A stretch of DNA of 64,000 bases, from contig NZ_CP107989.1 in the NCBI RefSeq assembly GCF_041435015.1, forward strand, positions 1,736,001 to 1,800,000. The letters run 5' to 3'. This stretch comes from Streptomyces canus. Its GTDB lineage: Bacteria > Actinomycetota > Actinomycetes > Streptomycetales > Streptomycetaceae. The position numbers and the translations under genes were made by a program. The number at the start of each line of letters is the position of its first letter. The stretch's first letter is position 1. Positions 49,710 to 56,023 of this stretch are shown one piece after another. A model generated the notes under the pieces. That model searched no databases and was not told where the DNA came from. It was given only the letters and a program-made list of their open reading frames with translations.

Positions 49710-50810
49710 TCAGTGCAGGAGAATCGGCTTGACCGTCACTCCGTTTTCGGAGTCCTTGACGGCGGCCGAGATCTCGTCGAAGGCGTAGGTCCGCACGAGT
49801 TTTTCGAAGGGAAATCGTCCGGCGGCGTGGAGATCCATGAGCTGTGGAATGAACAGGGCGGGGACGATGTCGCCCTCGATGACGCCGTGCACGGTGCGCC
49901 CCATCAGCTGGGTGAGGTTCAGGGACACGTCCTGTCCGCTGCCGGCCGAGCCGGCGATCGCCGCGACACCGGACATGGTCAGCGAGTCGACCGCGCTGCG
50001 GGCCGTCTGCGGCAGGCCGACGGCATCGAGGGCGAAGTCCACTCCGCCGCCGGTGGCCCGGACGAGGTCGCCCGCGATGTCGGGTGCGCCGGCGTCCAGG
50101 AGGTGGGTGGCCCCCAGCTCGGCGGCGAGGTCCAGCCGCCCGCGGTGCAGATCGACGGCGTAGATGGGGTCGCAGCCCGCGATCTTGGCGGCCATGATCC
50201 CGGCGAGGCCGACCGCACCGGCGCCGAACACGGCGATGGAGGCGCCGGGTCGGGGTGCGAGCACGTTGAGGACGGTTCCTGCGCCGGCCTGGAGTCCGCA
50301 GCCGAGCGGGCCTGCGAGCCGCAGGTCCAGATCGTCCCGGACCTTGATCACCGACCGCTGGGGGACGACGACGTGTCCGGCGAAAGAGGACTGCCCGAAG
50401 AAGTGGCCGTTGAGTTCAGCGCCGTCCCCGTCGTGGTAGGCGGTGGTGCCGTCCGTGCGGCGGCCGCGCAGGTTCAGCGGGCCCCAGTACGCGCAATGCA
50501 TGGGGTGCGCCGACCGGCAGTTGCGGCAGCGCCCGCAGCTGAGCGGGGCCAGGACGACCCGTTCGCCGACCGCGCAGGTGTCGACGCCGACACCGACCGC
50601 CTCGACGATGCCGCTGCCTTCGTGGCCCAGGACTGCCGGTAGCGCGGGGGGCAGCACCTGGTCGCGGACCAGCAGGTCGGTGTGGCAGACGCCGCTGGCG
50701 ACGATCCGTACCCGGACCTCGTCGGGACGCAGTTCGTCTGTAACCGATATCTCTTCGATCCGGAAATCCCCCGCCCTGTCGCGAAGAACAGCGGCCCGAG
50801 TAGTAACCAT
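49710..50810 (-). CDS. Zinc-dependent alcohol dehydrogenase, first gene of the PKS operon
   Basis: The protein has 366 residues from ATG 50810 (GGGAG 7 nt upstream); the open frame continues upstream but without coding character. It is a medium-chain NAD(P)-dependent alcohol dehydrogenase. Catalytic zinc ligands are visible as Cys42 (GVCHTD), His63-Glu64 (GHEGSG) and Cys171 (LGCGLQAGAG), and structural zinc is bound by Cys92, Cys95, Cys98 and Cys106. The Rossmann motif is GAGAVG (196-201). The pattern is closest to the aryl/benzyl-alcohol dehydrogenase branch; it is not a crotonyl-CoA reductase. It is read before PKS I with a 45-bp gap, so it is probably expressed with the synthase and may oxidise a hydroxyl of the polyketide (for example C5, C17 or a P450-installed alcohol) or reduce an aldehyde. 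The substrate is not deducible. Confidence 0.9.
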   Translation of the reverse strand: MVTTRAAVLRDRAGDFRIEEISVTDELRPDEVRVRIVASGVCHTDLLVRDQVLPPALPAVLGHEGSGIVEAVGVGVDTCAVGERVVLAPLSCGRCRNCRSAHPMHCAYWGPLNLRGRRTDGTTAYHDGDGAELNGHFFGQSSFAGHVVVPQRSVIKVRDDLDLRLAGPLGCGLQAGAGTVLNVLAPRPGASIAVFGAGAVGLAGIMAAKIAGCDPIYAVDLHRGRLDLAAELGATHLLDAGAPDIAGDLVRATGGGVDFALDAVGLPQTARSAVDSLTMSGVAAIAGSAGSGQDVSLNLTQLMGRTVHGVIEGDIVPALFIPQLMDLHAAGRFPFEKLVRTYAFDEISAAVKDSENGVTVKPILLH

Positions 50811-50843
50811 CCACTCTCTCCCTGCCAGGCAATGCGTTCTCCG

Positions 50844-50872
50844 AGACTCCGTCGCCGGCCTGCGGTCCACAA
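50844..50872 (-). promoter_or_regulatory. Candidate promoter of the dehydrogenase/PKS operon
   Basis: Reading the minus strand, TTGTGG (50872-50867), a 17-bp spacer and GAGTCT (50849-50844) form a weak -35/-10 pair, 33 bp before the dehydrogenase start. The same arrangement (TTGTTG, 17 bp, GAGATT) occurs in the divergent thioesterase promoter, and in both a TAGGGG element directly abuts the -35 box. The match is by eye. Confidence 0.5.
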
Positions 50873-50885
50873 CCCCTAGAAAACC
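50873..50885 (-). promoter_or_regulatory. TAGGGG element copy 1 (candidate activator site)
   Basis: GGTTTTCTAGGGG on the minus strand lies directly upstream of the TTGTGG box of the dehydrogenase/PKS operon promoter. It is one of four related 13-bp elements (consensus CCCCTARAWATCC on the opposite strand) found only in the two divergent intergenic regions. It is probably a binding site for a pathway LuxR/LAL activator. Confidence 0.5.
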
Positions 50886-50920
50886 GGTACCGCCACGGAT
50901 GCAGAAACGGGAGCGGCCAC

Positions 50921-50933
50921 CCCCTAGATATCC
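50921..50933 (-). promoter_or_regulatory. TAGGGG element copy 2
   Basis: GGATATCTAGGGG on the minus strand lies 48 bp upstream of copy 1 in the same orientation. With copy 3 it forms a 13-bp inverted repeat with a single mismatch across a 56-bp spacer. It is a possible second activator site of the dehydrogenase/PKS promoter. Confidence 0.45.
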
Positions 50934-50989
50934 ACTATCCGCGGGTAAGGCGATCCGCGGTAAGCCGTCGATACCGCCGCTCTCTTTCC

Positions 50990-51002
50990 GGATATTTAGG
51001 GG
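50990..51002 (+). promoter_or_regulatory. TAGGGG element copy 3
   Basis: GGATATTTAGGGG on the plus strand directly abuts the TTGTTG box of the thioesterase operon promoter. It mirrors copy 1 at the divergent promoter. Confidence 0.5.
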
Positions 51003-51031
51003 TTGTTGGATCGGACGGCCGCTGCGAGATT
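51003..51031 (+). promoter_or_regulatory. Candidate promoter of the thioesterase-carboxylase operon
   Basis: TTGTTG (51003-51008), a 17-bp spacer and GAGATT (51026-51031) lie 47 bp before the thioesterase start. The -10 box is poor, which fits an activator-dependent promoter with the adjacent TAGGGG element. Confidence 0.5.
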
Positions 51032-51078
51032 CGTGGAAACAGTGATGCGCCGAGAGGAAGGGCACAGGCGTCCCCACG

Positions 51079-51861
51079 ATGAGCAACGTCAGGACGGACA
51101 GCGATTGGATCCGCCGGTACCACCCGTCCGAGAAGGCCGCGATCCGTCTGGTCTGCTTTCCGCACGCGGGTGGTTCCGCCAGCTACTTCCGTGATATCTC
51201 GGTCGCGCTGGCACCGGAGGTCGAGGGGCTCGCGGTCCAGTACCCGGGCCGGCAGGACCGCAGGAGCGAGCCTCCGCTACGCAGCATCGAAGAACTCGCC
51301 CGGGGTGCTGCGTCGGCGATCGCCCCGTGGACGGACCGCCCGCTGGCCCTGTTCGGGCACAGTATGGGGGCGATGGTGGCGTTCGAGGTTTCCGCGTCAC
51401 TCGCCCGTGACGGCATCGCCCCGTCAGTGCTCTTCCTCTCCGGGCGCCGGGCCCCCTCCCGGGTGCGTAAGGAGAACGTACGGCTTCGCGACGACGCGGG
51501 AATCATGGCGGAGCTCCGTCGACTCGGCGGCACGGATGACGCGTTGATGGAGGACGAGGAACTCTGGCAGATGGTTCTGCCCGCGCTCCGCGCCGATTAC
51601 CACGCCGTGGAGACCTACCGCCCGCGCCCCGGCGCCGTACTCGACTGCCCGATCGTCGCTCTTGTGGGCGACACGGATCCCCGGACCACCGTCGACGAGG
51701 CCCGTGCCTGGTCCGAGCACACGACCGGCCCGTTCGACATGAAGGTCTTCCAGGGCGGCCACTTCTATCTGAACGCACAGGTCCCGGCGGTGCTCGACGT
51801 GGTGCGTACGCGGCTGCACTCGCTGGGGTCGCGCGTCACCCCACCCGAGACCGCCGCATAG
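51079..51861 (+). CDS. Type II thioesterase (editing thioesterase)
   Basis: The protein has 260 residues with an alpha/beta-hydrolase fold. Family marks are FPHAGG (27-32), the nucleophile elbow GHSMGA with Ser95, GDTDP with Asp200, and GGHFYL with His228; this spacing agrees well with the triad known for RifR-type type II thioesterases. Such enzymes act in trans, removing wrongly primed or decarboxylated acyl groups from ACP domains, and so should keep the five PKS subunits working. It leads a plus-strand operon divergent from the PKS operon. The ATG at 51079 is only loosely preceded by a purine-rich stretch (GGAAGGG about 16 nt upstream). No signal peptide or membrane segment is seen, so it acts in the cytosol. 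Confidence 0.95.
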   Translation: MSNVRTDSDWIRRYHPSEKAAIRLVCFPHAGGSASYFRDISVALAPEVEGLAVQYPGRQDRRSEPPLRSIEELARGAASAIAPWTDRPLALFGHSMGAMVAFEVSASLARDGIAPSVLFLSGRRAPSRVRKENVRLRDDAGIMAELRRLGGTDDALMEDEELWQMVLPALRADYHAVETYRPRPGAVLDCPIVALVGDTDPRTTVDEARAWSEHTTGPFDMKVFQGGHFYLNAQVPAVLDVVRTRLHSLGSRVTPPETAA

Positions 51862-51902
51862 CCGGCAACTCGTTCCCTCTCTTCAACGCGGAGGTGCCCA
51901 CG

Positions 51903-52112
51903 ATGTCCCAGATCAAGGTTCTCCTGGTAGGCGGCCCGTCCTACTTCCCCGACGAGGAGCGCATTCAGTTCACTGCCTCGCTCACAGAGAAGATCAAACA
52001 CCGCTTCGAGGCGGGCTACGAGCACTTCGTCCACGAGGGCGACTTCACGACGCTCGACAACGAGAAGCTGGCGGTGTTCCAGTGGACCGCGCGCACCGCC
52101 ATCGCGGAGTGA
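51903..52112 (+). CDS. Small DUF5988-like protein
   Basis: The protein has 69 residues from ATG 51903 (GGAGG 8 nt upstream; a GTG three codons earlier is less good). It contains VLLVGGP near the start, the AGYEHF motif at 37-42 and an ending with FQWTARTAIAE. This looks like the DUF5988 family of short actinobacterial proteins of unknown function; I recognise the family from memory and could not search. It lies 7 bp before an acyl-CoA carboxylase beta gene. Actinobacterial carboxylases often have small epsilon subunits, so a helper role for the carboxylase is possible, but that is inference. No membrane segment or cysteine pattern is seen. Confidence 0.85.
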   Translation: MSQIKVLLVGGPSYFPDEERIQFTASLTEKIKHRFEAGYEHFVHEGDFTTLDNEKLAVFQWTARTAIAE

Positions 52113-52119
52113 GCGCCGG

Positions 52120-53667
52120 GTGACCTCCAGCAGTCTGGCCGAGTTGCGCGAGATCCGTGCGGCGGCTTTGGCCGGTCCGAGCGAGAAGGCGACCGAGGCG
52201 CAGCACGCCAAGGGCAAGCTGACCGCACGGGAGCGCATCGAGCTGCTCCTCGACGCGGGCTCCTTCCAGGAGGTCGAGCAGCTGCGCCGGCACCGGGCGA
52301 CCGGGTTCGGCCTGGAGGCCAAGAAGCCGTACACCGACGGTGTCATCACCGGCTGGGGCACGGTGGAGGGCCGTACGGTCTTCGTCTACGCCCACGACTT
52401 CCGCATCTTCGGCGGCGCGCTGGGCGAGGCCCACGCCACGAAGATCCACAAGATCATGGACATGGCCATCGCGGCCGGAGCCCCGCTGGTGTCGTTGAAC
52501 GACGGCGCGGGCGCCCGTATCCAGGAGGGCGTCTCGGCCCTCGCGGGCTACGGCGGCATCTTCCAGCGCAACACCAAGGCATCGGGCGTCATCCCGCAGA
52601 TCAGCGTGATGCTCGGCCCGTGCGCGGGCGGCGCGGCCTACAGCCCCGCCCTCACCGACTTCGTCTTCATGGTCCGCGAGACGTCCCAGATGTTCATCAC
52701 CGGACCGGACGTGGTGAAGGCGGTGACGGGCGAGGAGATCACCCAGAACGGCCTCGGCGGCGCCGACGTGCACGCCGAGACGTCCGGTGTCTGCCACTTC
52801 GCCTACGACGACGAGGAGACGTGCCTCGCCGAGGTGCGCTACCTGCTGTCGATGCTCCCGCAGAACAACCGGGAGAACCCGCCGCGGGTGGAGTCCTCCG
52901 ACCCGGCGCACCGGCGTTCGGACGTCCTGCTCGACCTGGTGCCGGCGGACGGCAAACGGCCGTACGACATGGCGAAGGTGATCGAGGAGATCGTCGACGA
53001 CGGCGAGTACCTCGAGGTCCACGAGCGCTGGGCCCGCAACATCATCTGCGCCCTGGCCCGCCTCGACGGCCAGGTCGTCGGCATCATCGCCAACCAGCCG
53101 CAGACGCTGGCGGGGGTGCTGGACATCGAGGCGAGTGAGAAAGCGGCGCGTTTCGTCCAGATGTGCGATGCCTTCAGCATTCCCCTGATCACCCTGCTGG
53201 ACGTACCGGGCTTCCTGCCCGGCGTCGACCAGGAGCACGGTGGAATCATCCGCCACGGCGCGAAGCTGCTGTACGCGTACTGCAACGCCACCGTGCCGAG
53301 GATCTCCCTGATCCTCCGCAAGGCGTACGGCGGGGCCTACATCGTGATGGACAGCCAGTCCATCGGCGCGGACCTCACCTACGCCTGGCCGACGAACGAG
53401 ATCGCGGTGATGGGTGCCGAAGGTGCCGCCAATGTCATCTTCCGGCGTCAGATCGCCGAGGCGGAGGACCCCGAGGCCATGCGGGACCGCATGGTCAAGG
53501 AGTACAAGTCCGAGCTGATGCACCCCTACTACGCCGCGGAGCGCGGCCTGGTCGACGACGTCATCGACCCGGCGGAGACCCGCGAGGCTCTCATCAGGTC
53601 CCTGGCCATGCTCCAGTCGAAGCACGCCGACCTGCCCTCCCGCAAGCACGGCAACCCCCCGCAGTGA
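52120..53667 (+). CDS. Acyl-CoA carboxylase beta subunit (propionyl-CoA carboxylase type)
   Basis: The protein has 515 residues, the normal length for PccB/AccD carboxyltransferase subunits. GTG at 52120 follows the previous stop by 7 bp with GGAG about 10 nt upstream. It contains the glycine-rich acyl-CoA and biotin pocket loops of this crotonase-like family (GYGGIFQRN, GPCAGGAAYSPA, GGAYIVMDS) and AWPTNEIAVMGAEGA in the C-terminal half. The enzyme transfers the carboxyl group from biotin to an acyl-CoA; the partner biotin-carrying alpha subunit is not in this window and may be the housekeeping one. The Asp in IGADLTYAWP is where propionyl-preferring enzymes are reported to have Asp, so methylmalonyl-CoA production for the four methylmalonyl modules is the likely role. 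Malonyl-CoA production is not excluded. Confidence 0.95.
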   Translation: MTSSSLAELREIRAAALAGPSEKATEAQHAKGKLTARERIELLLDAGSFQEVEQLRRHRATGFGLEAKKPYTDGVITGWGTVEGRTVFVYAHDFRIFGGALGEAHATKIHKIMDMAIAAGAPLVSLNDGAGARIQEGVSALAGYGGIFQRNTKASGVIPQISVMLGPCAGGAAYSPALTDFVFMVRETSQMFITGPDVVKAVTGEEITQNGLGGADVHAETSGVCHFAYDDEETCLAEVRYLLSMLPQNNRENPPRVESSDPAHRRSDVLLDLVPADGKRPYDMAKVIEEIVDDGEYLEVHERWARNIICALARLDGQVVGIIANQPQTLAGVLDIEASEKAARFVQMCDAFSIPLITLLDVPGFLPGVDQEHGGIIRHGAKLLYAYCNATVPRISLILRKAYGGAYIVMDSQSIGADLTYAWPTNEIAVMGAEGAANVIFRRQIAEAEDPEAMRDRMVKEYKSELMHPYYAAERGLVDDVIDPAETREALIRSLAMLQSKHADLPSRKHGNPPQ

Positions 53668-53704
53668 CGCTGCTCGCCCCACCACGAAGCAGAGAGGTCT
53701 CGCC

Positions 53705-54181
53705 ATGGCCAACGACGCGATACCGGGCAAGGCACACATGGCCGAACCGGGCACCGAAGAGCAGGTCCCCGATCCGGCAGAGGTGGTCCGCAGGGTCGTC
53801 GCGTGTTTCAACGCCGGGGAGTTCGACCCCTCGCTCTTCGCCGCGGACGTGGTGGACCACGTGGCCCCACCCGGAACACCCCCCGGCCCGGCCGGCTGGC
53901 GCCATAAGTGGGAGTCCATGCGAGCGGCCTTCTCCGATCTGCGGTCCACGATCGAGGAGACCGTCGTCAGCGGTGACCTGGTGTGCAATCGTCACACCGT
54001 CCGGGGGACACATACGGGCGACTTCATGGGCGTGCCGGGCACGGGCCGCACGTTCGAGGTGCTGGCGCTGGACATGCTGCGGGTGCGCGACGGACAGATC
54101 GTCGAGCACTGGGCGGTGAACGACCTGTTGTCGCTGGTCGCCCAGTTGGGACTGGAACTGCCGGGGCCGGGCAGCGACTGA
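53705..54181 (+). CDS. SnoaL-like polyketide cyclase (NTF2 fold)
   Basis: The protein has 158 residues from ATG 53705 (AGAGAGG 7 nt upstream), the last gene of the thioesterase-carboxylase operon. The pattern VRRVVACFNAGEFD, VDHVAPPGTPPG, then GDLVCNRHTVRGTHTGDFMGVPGTGRTF and LRVRDGQIVEHWAVND is typical of SnoaL-like/ester-cyclase proteins with the small alpha+beta NTF2 barrel. SnoaL itself closes an aromatic ring by aldol condensation in type II pathways; other NTF2-fold enzymes form pyran rings in polyether pathways. In a modular PKS cluster it is a prime candidate for an off-line ring closure, perhaps using the acidic C2 position or a C15 ketone of the predicted chain. It could also be a non-cyclising relative. 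The protein is cytosolic. Confidence 0.9.
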   Translation: MANDAIPGKAHMAEPGTEEQVPDPAEVVRRVVACFNAGEFDPSLFAADVVDHVAPPGTPPGPAGWRHKWESMRAAFSDLRSTIEETVVSGDLVCNRHTVRGTHTGDFMGVPGTGRTFEVLALDMLRVRDGQIVEHWAVNDLLSLVAQLGLELPGPGSD

Positions 54182-54199
54182 GGCGGACGCACACATCGT

Positions 54200-54237
54200 G
54201 GTGCCCCGGTCGCGACGGACGTCGAGACCGGGGCACC
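54200..54237. terminator. Hairpin terminator after the SnoaL-like gene
   Basis: A perfect 12-bp stem, GGTGCCCCGGTC (54200-54211) pairing with GACCGGGGCACC (54226-54237), with a 14-nt loop, lies 19 bp after the stop. There is no U-tract, as usual in Streptomyces. It sits between converging genes and may work in both directions. Confidence 0.8.
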
Positions 54238-54296
54238 GGGTCGAGCAGAAGCTCCTGTGGATCGCCGGGCGTACCCGACGCCTGACCGGTCATGCA

Positions 54297-54390
54297 CGCT
54301 GTGGCTCCACCCGGACGGCCGACGATTCCAGCCACGGACTTCGAAGCGCCAGTCGGTCCACGGGCCAGACCCCCGAGCGGAGCCACAGCG
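54297..54390. repeat. 12-bp inverted repeat with a long spacer
   Basis: CGCTGTGGCTCC (54297-54308) and GGAGCCACAGCG (54379-54390) are perfect inverted copies separated by 70 bp, ending just beyond the acyltransferase stop. It could be the stem of a structured terminator for the minus-strand gene or the scar of a small mobile element. No coding sequence lies between the arms. Confidence 0.6.
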
Positions 54391-54400
54391 ATCCTCACCT

Positions 54401-55591
54401 TCAGTCCAGATTGAGCTCCGGTTGCTCCTGTCGGACCGCTGCGGGCATCCTCTCGGCGCCGCGGACGCCCGGCCGTTCGGCCCTCGGCCTGCTCCACCGC
54501 CGCATGGCGGGCATCTCGACCCATTCGTGCAGCAGCCAGGCGGCGATCAGCGCCACGACGAACCCGGCGGCCCACAACCCGAGCGCGGCAGGGGTGCTCC
54601 ACGTCTCGACGGGGCCGATGAGACGGTGCCCATAGTGCAGCACCAGCCAGTGCACCATGTAGAACGCGAAGGAGATCTCGCCGAGCCGCACCATCACCTT
54701 GCTGCGCAGGCCCCAGGTGGTGGCGGAGCGGCGGTCCGCCTCCGCCGCGGCCGGCACGAGAAGGGCCAGCGGGATGATGCCGGCCGCGGCGAAGGAGTAG
54801 AACATCGGGACCTTCACGACGACGTAGTAGTCGCACACCGCCAGGATCGCCGCGGGGGCGAAACCCAGGTTGATCCATCGGCCGGTCAGCACGATGCGCG
54901 CCATCAGAATGCCCACCACGAACTCGAAGAGGTGGGCCAGTGGAAAGACCTTCATGAACCACGAGCCGTAGAAGGTGACGTTGTAGCCGGGGATCACGGG
55001 CTGCTGAGGCAGCAGCGAGGTGACGAGCGGGGTGCACATCACGACGGCGACGGCGACGATCGCCGCCGGCCACAGCAGGGCCGGCCGTATCTTGCGGACG
55101 AGCCAGATGATCAGCGGAAAGGCGAGGTAGAAGAGCGCCTCGCAACACAGCGACCAGGACGGCGCGTTCAGGCTGACCATCGTGTCCGACCAGGGGAACC
55201 ATGCGTGCAGCAGGAAGAGATTGAGCGTCGCCACGTGCCAGTTCAGTACGAGCCCGGGGGACTTGACCGTGACCAGCAGGACGAGTGCCATCACCCAGGT
55301 GACGACGTGCAGCGGGTAGATCTTGGCCAGCCGTCGCCGCCAGAAGCCCCGTACGGTGTCATGGGGTCTCGCCGACCAGGTCAGCACGAAGCCACTGAGG
55401 ACGAAGAAGAACGAGACGCCGTACCTGCCGCCGGGCTCCAGAACGCGATGTGTCCAGGAGGCGACCCCCTGATCGCTGAAGACGGATTCGATCGACGCGT
55501 GCGTAAAGAAGACCAGTAAGGCAGCGATAAAACGCATTCCGGTCAGCGACGGGAGACGCGCGCCAGGTGGCCTCTGATTGTTTTCAAGCAT
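54401..55591 (-). CDS. Membrane acyltransferase, acyltransferase-3 family
   Basis: The protein has 396 residues from ATG 55591 (GGAGG 9 nt upstream); the open frame extends 19 codons further without a better start. It is a polytopic membrane protein of about ten hydrophobic segments. Family marks: the catalytic-type His in VFFTHAS near residue 30, GVSFFFVLSGFVL, RRRLAKIYPLHV, and PSWSLCCEALFYLAFP. Macrolide O-acyltransferases such as MdmB and CarE belong to this family and acylate a sugar or lactone hydroxyl, so post-PKS O-acylation is the likely job; surface-polymer acylation is the alternative. Codon 25 is TTA (55519-55517), rare in Streptomyces, suggesting bldA control. A TAGGGG element and a TAATGT -10 box lie upstream. 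No sugar genes are visible, so the acceptor may be an aglycone hydroxyl. Confidence 0.92.
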   Translation of the reverse strand: MLENNQRPPGARLPSLTGMRFIAALLVFFTHASIESVFSDQGVASWTHRVLEPGGRYGVSFFFVLSGFVLTWSARPHDTVRGFWRRRLAKIYPLHVVTWVMALVLLVTVKSPGLVLNWHVATLNLFLLHAWFPWSDTMVSLNAPSWSLCCEALFYLAFPLIIWLVRKIRPALLWPAAIVAVAVVMCTPLVTSLLPQQPVIPGYNVTFYGSWFMKVFPLAHLFEFVVGILMARIVLTGRWINLGFAPAAILAVCDYYVVVKVPMFYSFAAAGIIPLALLVPAAAEADRRSATTWGLRSKVMVRLGEISFAFYMVHWLVLHYGHRLIGPVETWSTPAALGLWAAGFVVALIAAWLLHEWVEMPAMRRWSRPRAERPGVRGAERMPAAVRQEQPELNLD

Positions 55592-55646
55592 GCCGGATGG
55601 CCTCCGAGTCAGGTATGGCAGCCTTGACCGATCTGTGCTGGAAAAC

Positions 55647-55674
55647 ACATTACTTTATGGCTGGATTGATGCGG
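55647..55674 (-). promoter_or_regulatory. Candidate acyltransferase promoter
   Basis: On the minus strand a poor -35 (CCGCAT, 55674-55669), a 16-bp spacer and a good -10 (TAATGT, 55652-55647) directly follow TAGGGG element copy 4. A weak -35 next to an element is typical of an activated promoter. It is 56 bp before the acyltransferase ATG. Confidence 0.45.
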
Positions 55675-55687
55675 CCCCTAAGAATCC
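55675..55687 (-). promoter_or_regulatory. TAGGGG element copy 4
   Basis: GGATTCTTAGGGG on the minus strand abuts the candidate -35 of the acyltransferase promoter, in the same orientation and position as at the dehydrogenase and thioesterase promoters. Confidence 0.5.
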
Positions 55688-55761
55688 ACAGGGAAAACGG
55701 AGGCAAACACTCCACCTTGCTGACGGAAAATGCGCCGACCACACGACCGGACAGTGCAGAG

Positions 55762-55792
55762 CATGCCGTAACGCGGCCCGCGTTACGGCATG
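55762..55792. promoter_or_regulatory. Perfect 14-bp palindrome with a 3-nt centre
   Basis: CATGCCGTAACGCG (55762-55775), GCC, then CGCGTTACGGCATG (55779-55792). Both flanking genes point away from it, so it cannot terminate either. A dimeric-regulator operator or a structured 5' leader are the likeliest readings. The regulator is unknown. Confidence 0.65.
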
Positions 55793-56023
55793 AGACTTCC
55801 CTAATGGGGGGTGGTGGTAGTTGTTGGGAGTGGGCAACGATCAGTCACGGAACTGCAGTGATCAACTATTCGATCACGGAGGCCCGCCCCGGACCCGACC
55901 GACACTGCAGGGACGAGGCCGGCACCATGAGGGGGCAGGTGGAGAAAAGCCCGCCCAAATTTTTCCGCGCCGATGACGCCGCGTACCGCTAAGGCAAGAG
56001 ACGATTACCGAGCGGGAGAATCC

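Larger units (their letters stand above)
55592..56023. promoter_or_regulatory. Divergent control region between acyltransferase and LAL regulator
   Basis: This 432-bp gap is lower in GC than the genes around it and has no convincing coding sequence. From left to right it holds the acyltransferase promoter with one TAGGGG element (55647-55687), a perfect 14-bp palindrome (55762-55792), a G-rich stretch (55803-55828) and a small dyad GTGATC-N8-GATCAC (55858-55877). The LAL promoter is expected in the right half, but I see no clear -35/-10 pair there. Confidence 0.6.

Noticed and set aside
50811..51086. N-terminal extension of the alcohol dehydrogenase to 51086
   Set aside because: The extra 92 codons have no coding character, would run across both promoter candidates and overlap the thioesterase start. 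ATG 50810 has a good ribosome site and gives a normal-length enzyme.
52045..53988. 647-codon minus-strand open frame opposite the carboxylase gene
   Set aside because: Shadow frame; the plus strand encodes an unmistakable carboxyltransferase with a good start and operon context.
54024..55202. 392-codon minus-strand frame overlapping the acyltransferase
   Set aside because: Different frame from the acyltransferase, composition extremely rich in Arg, Gly and Ala, no transmembrane pattern or motifs.
55803..55828. G-rich run as a possible G-quadruplex
   Set aside because: It does not contain four clean runs of three or more guanines within a short distance, so the case is weak.
55567..55992. 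Small open frames in the acyltransferase/LAL gap (for example 55567-55992, 55578-55793 plus; 55655-55837 minus)
   Set aside because: No ribosome sites of note, no family resemblance, and they run across promoter-like and palindromic sequence.
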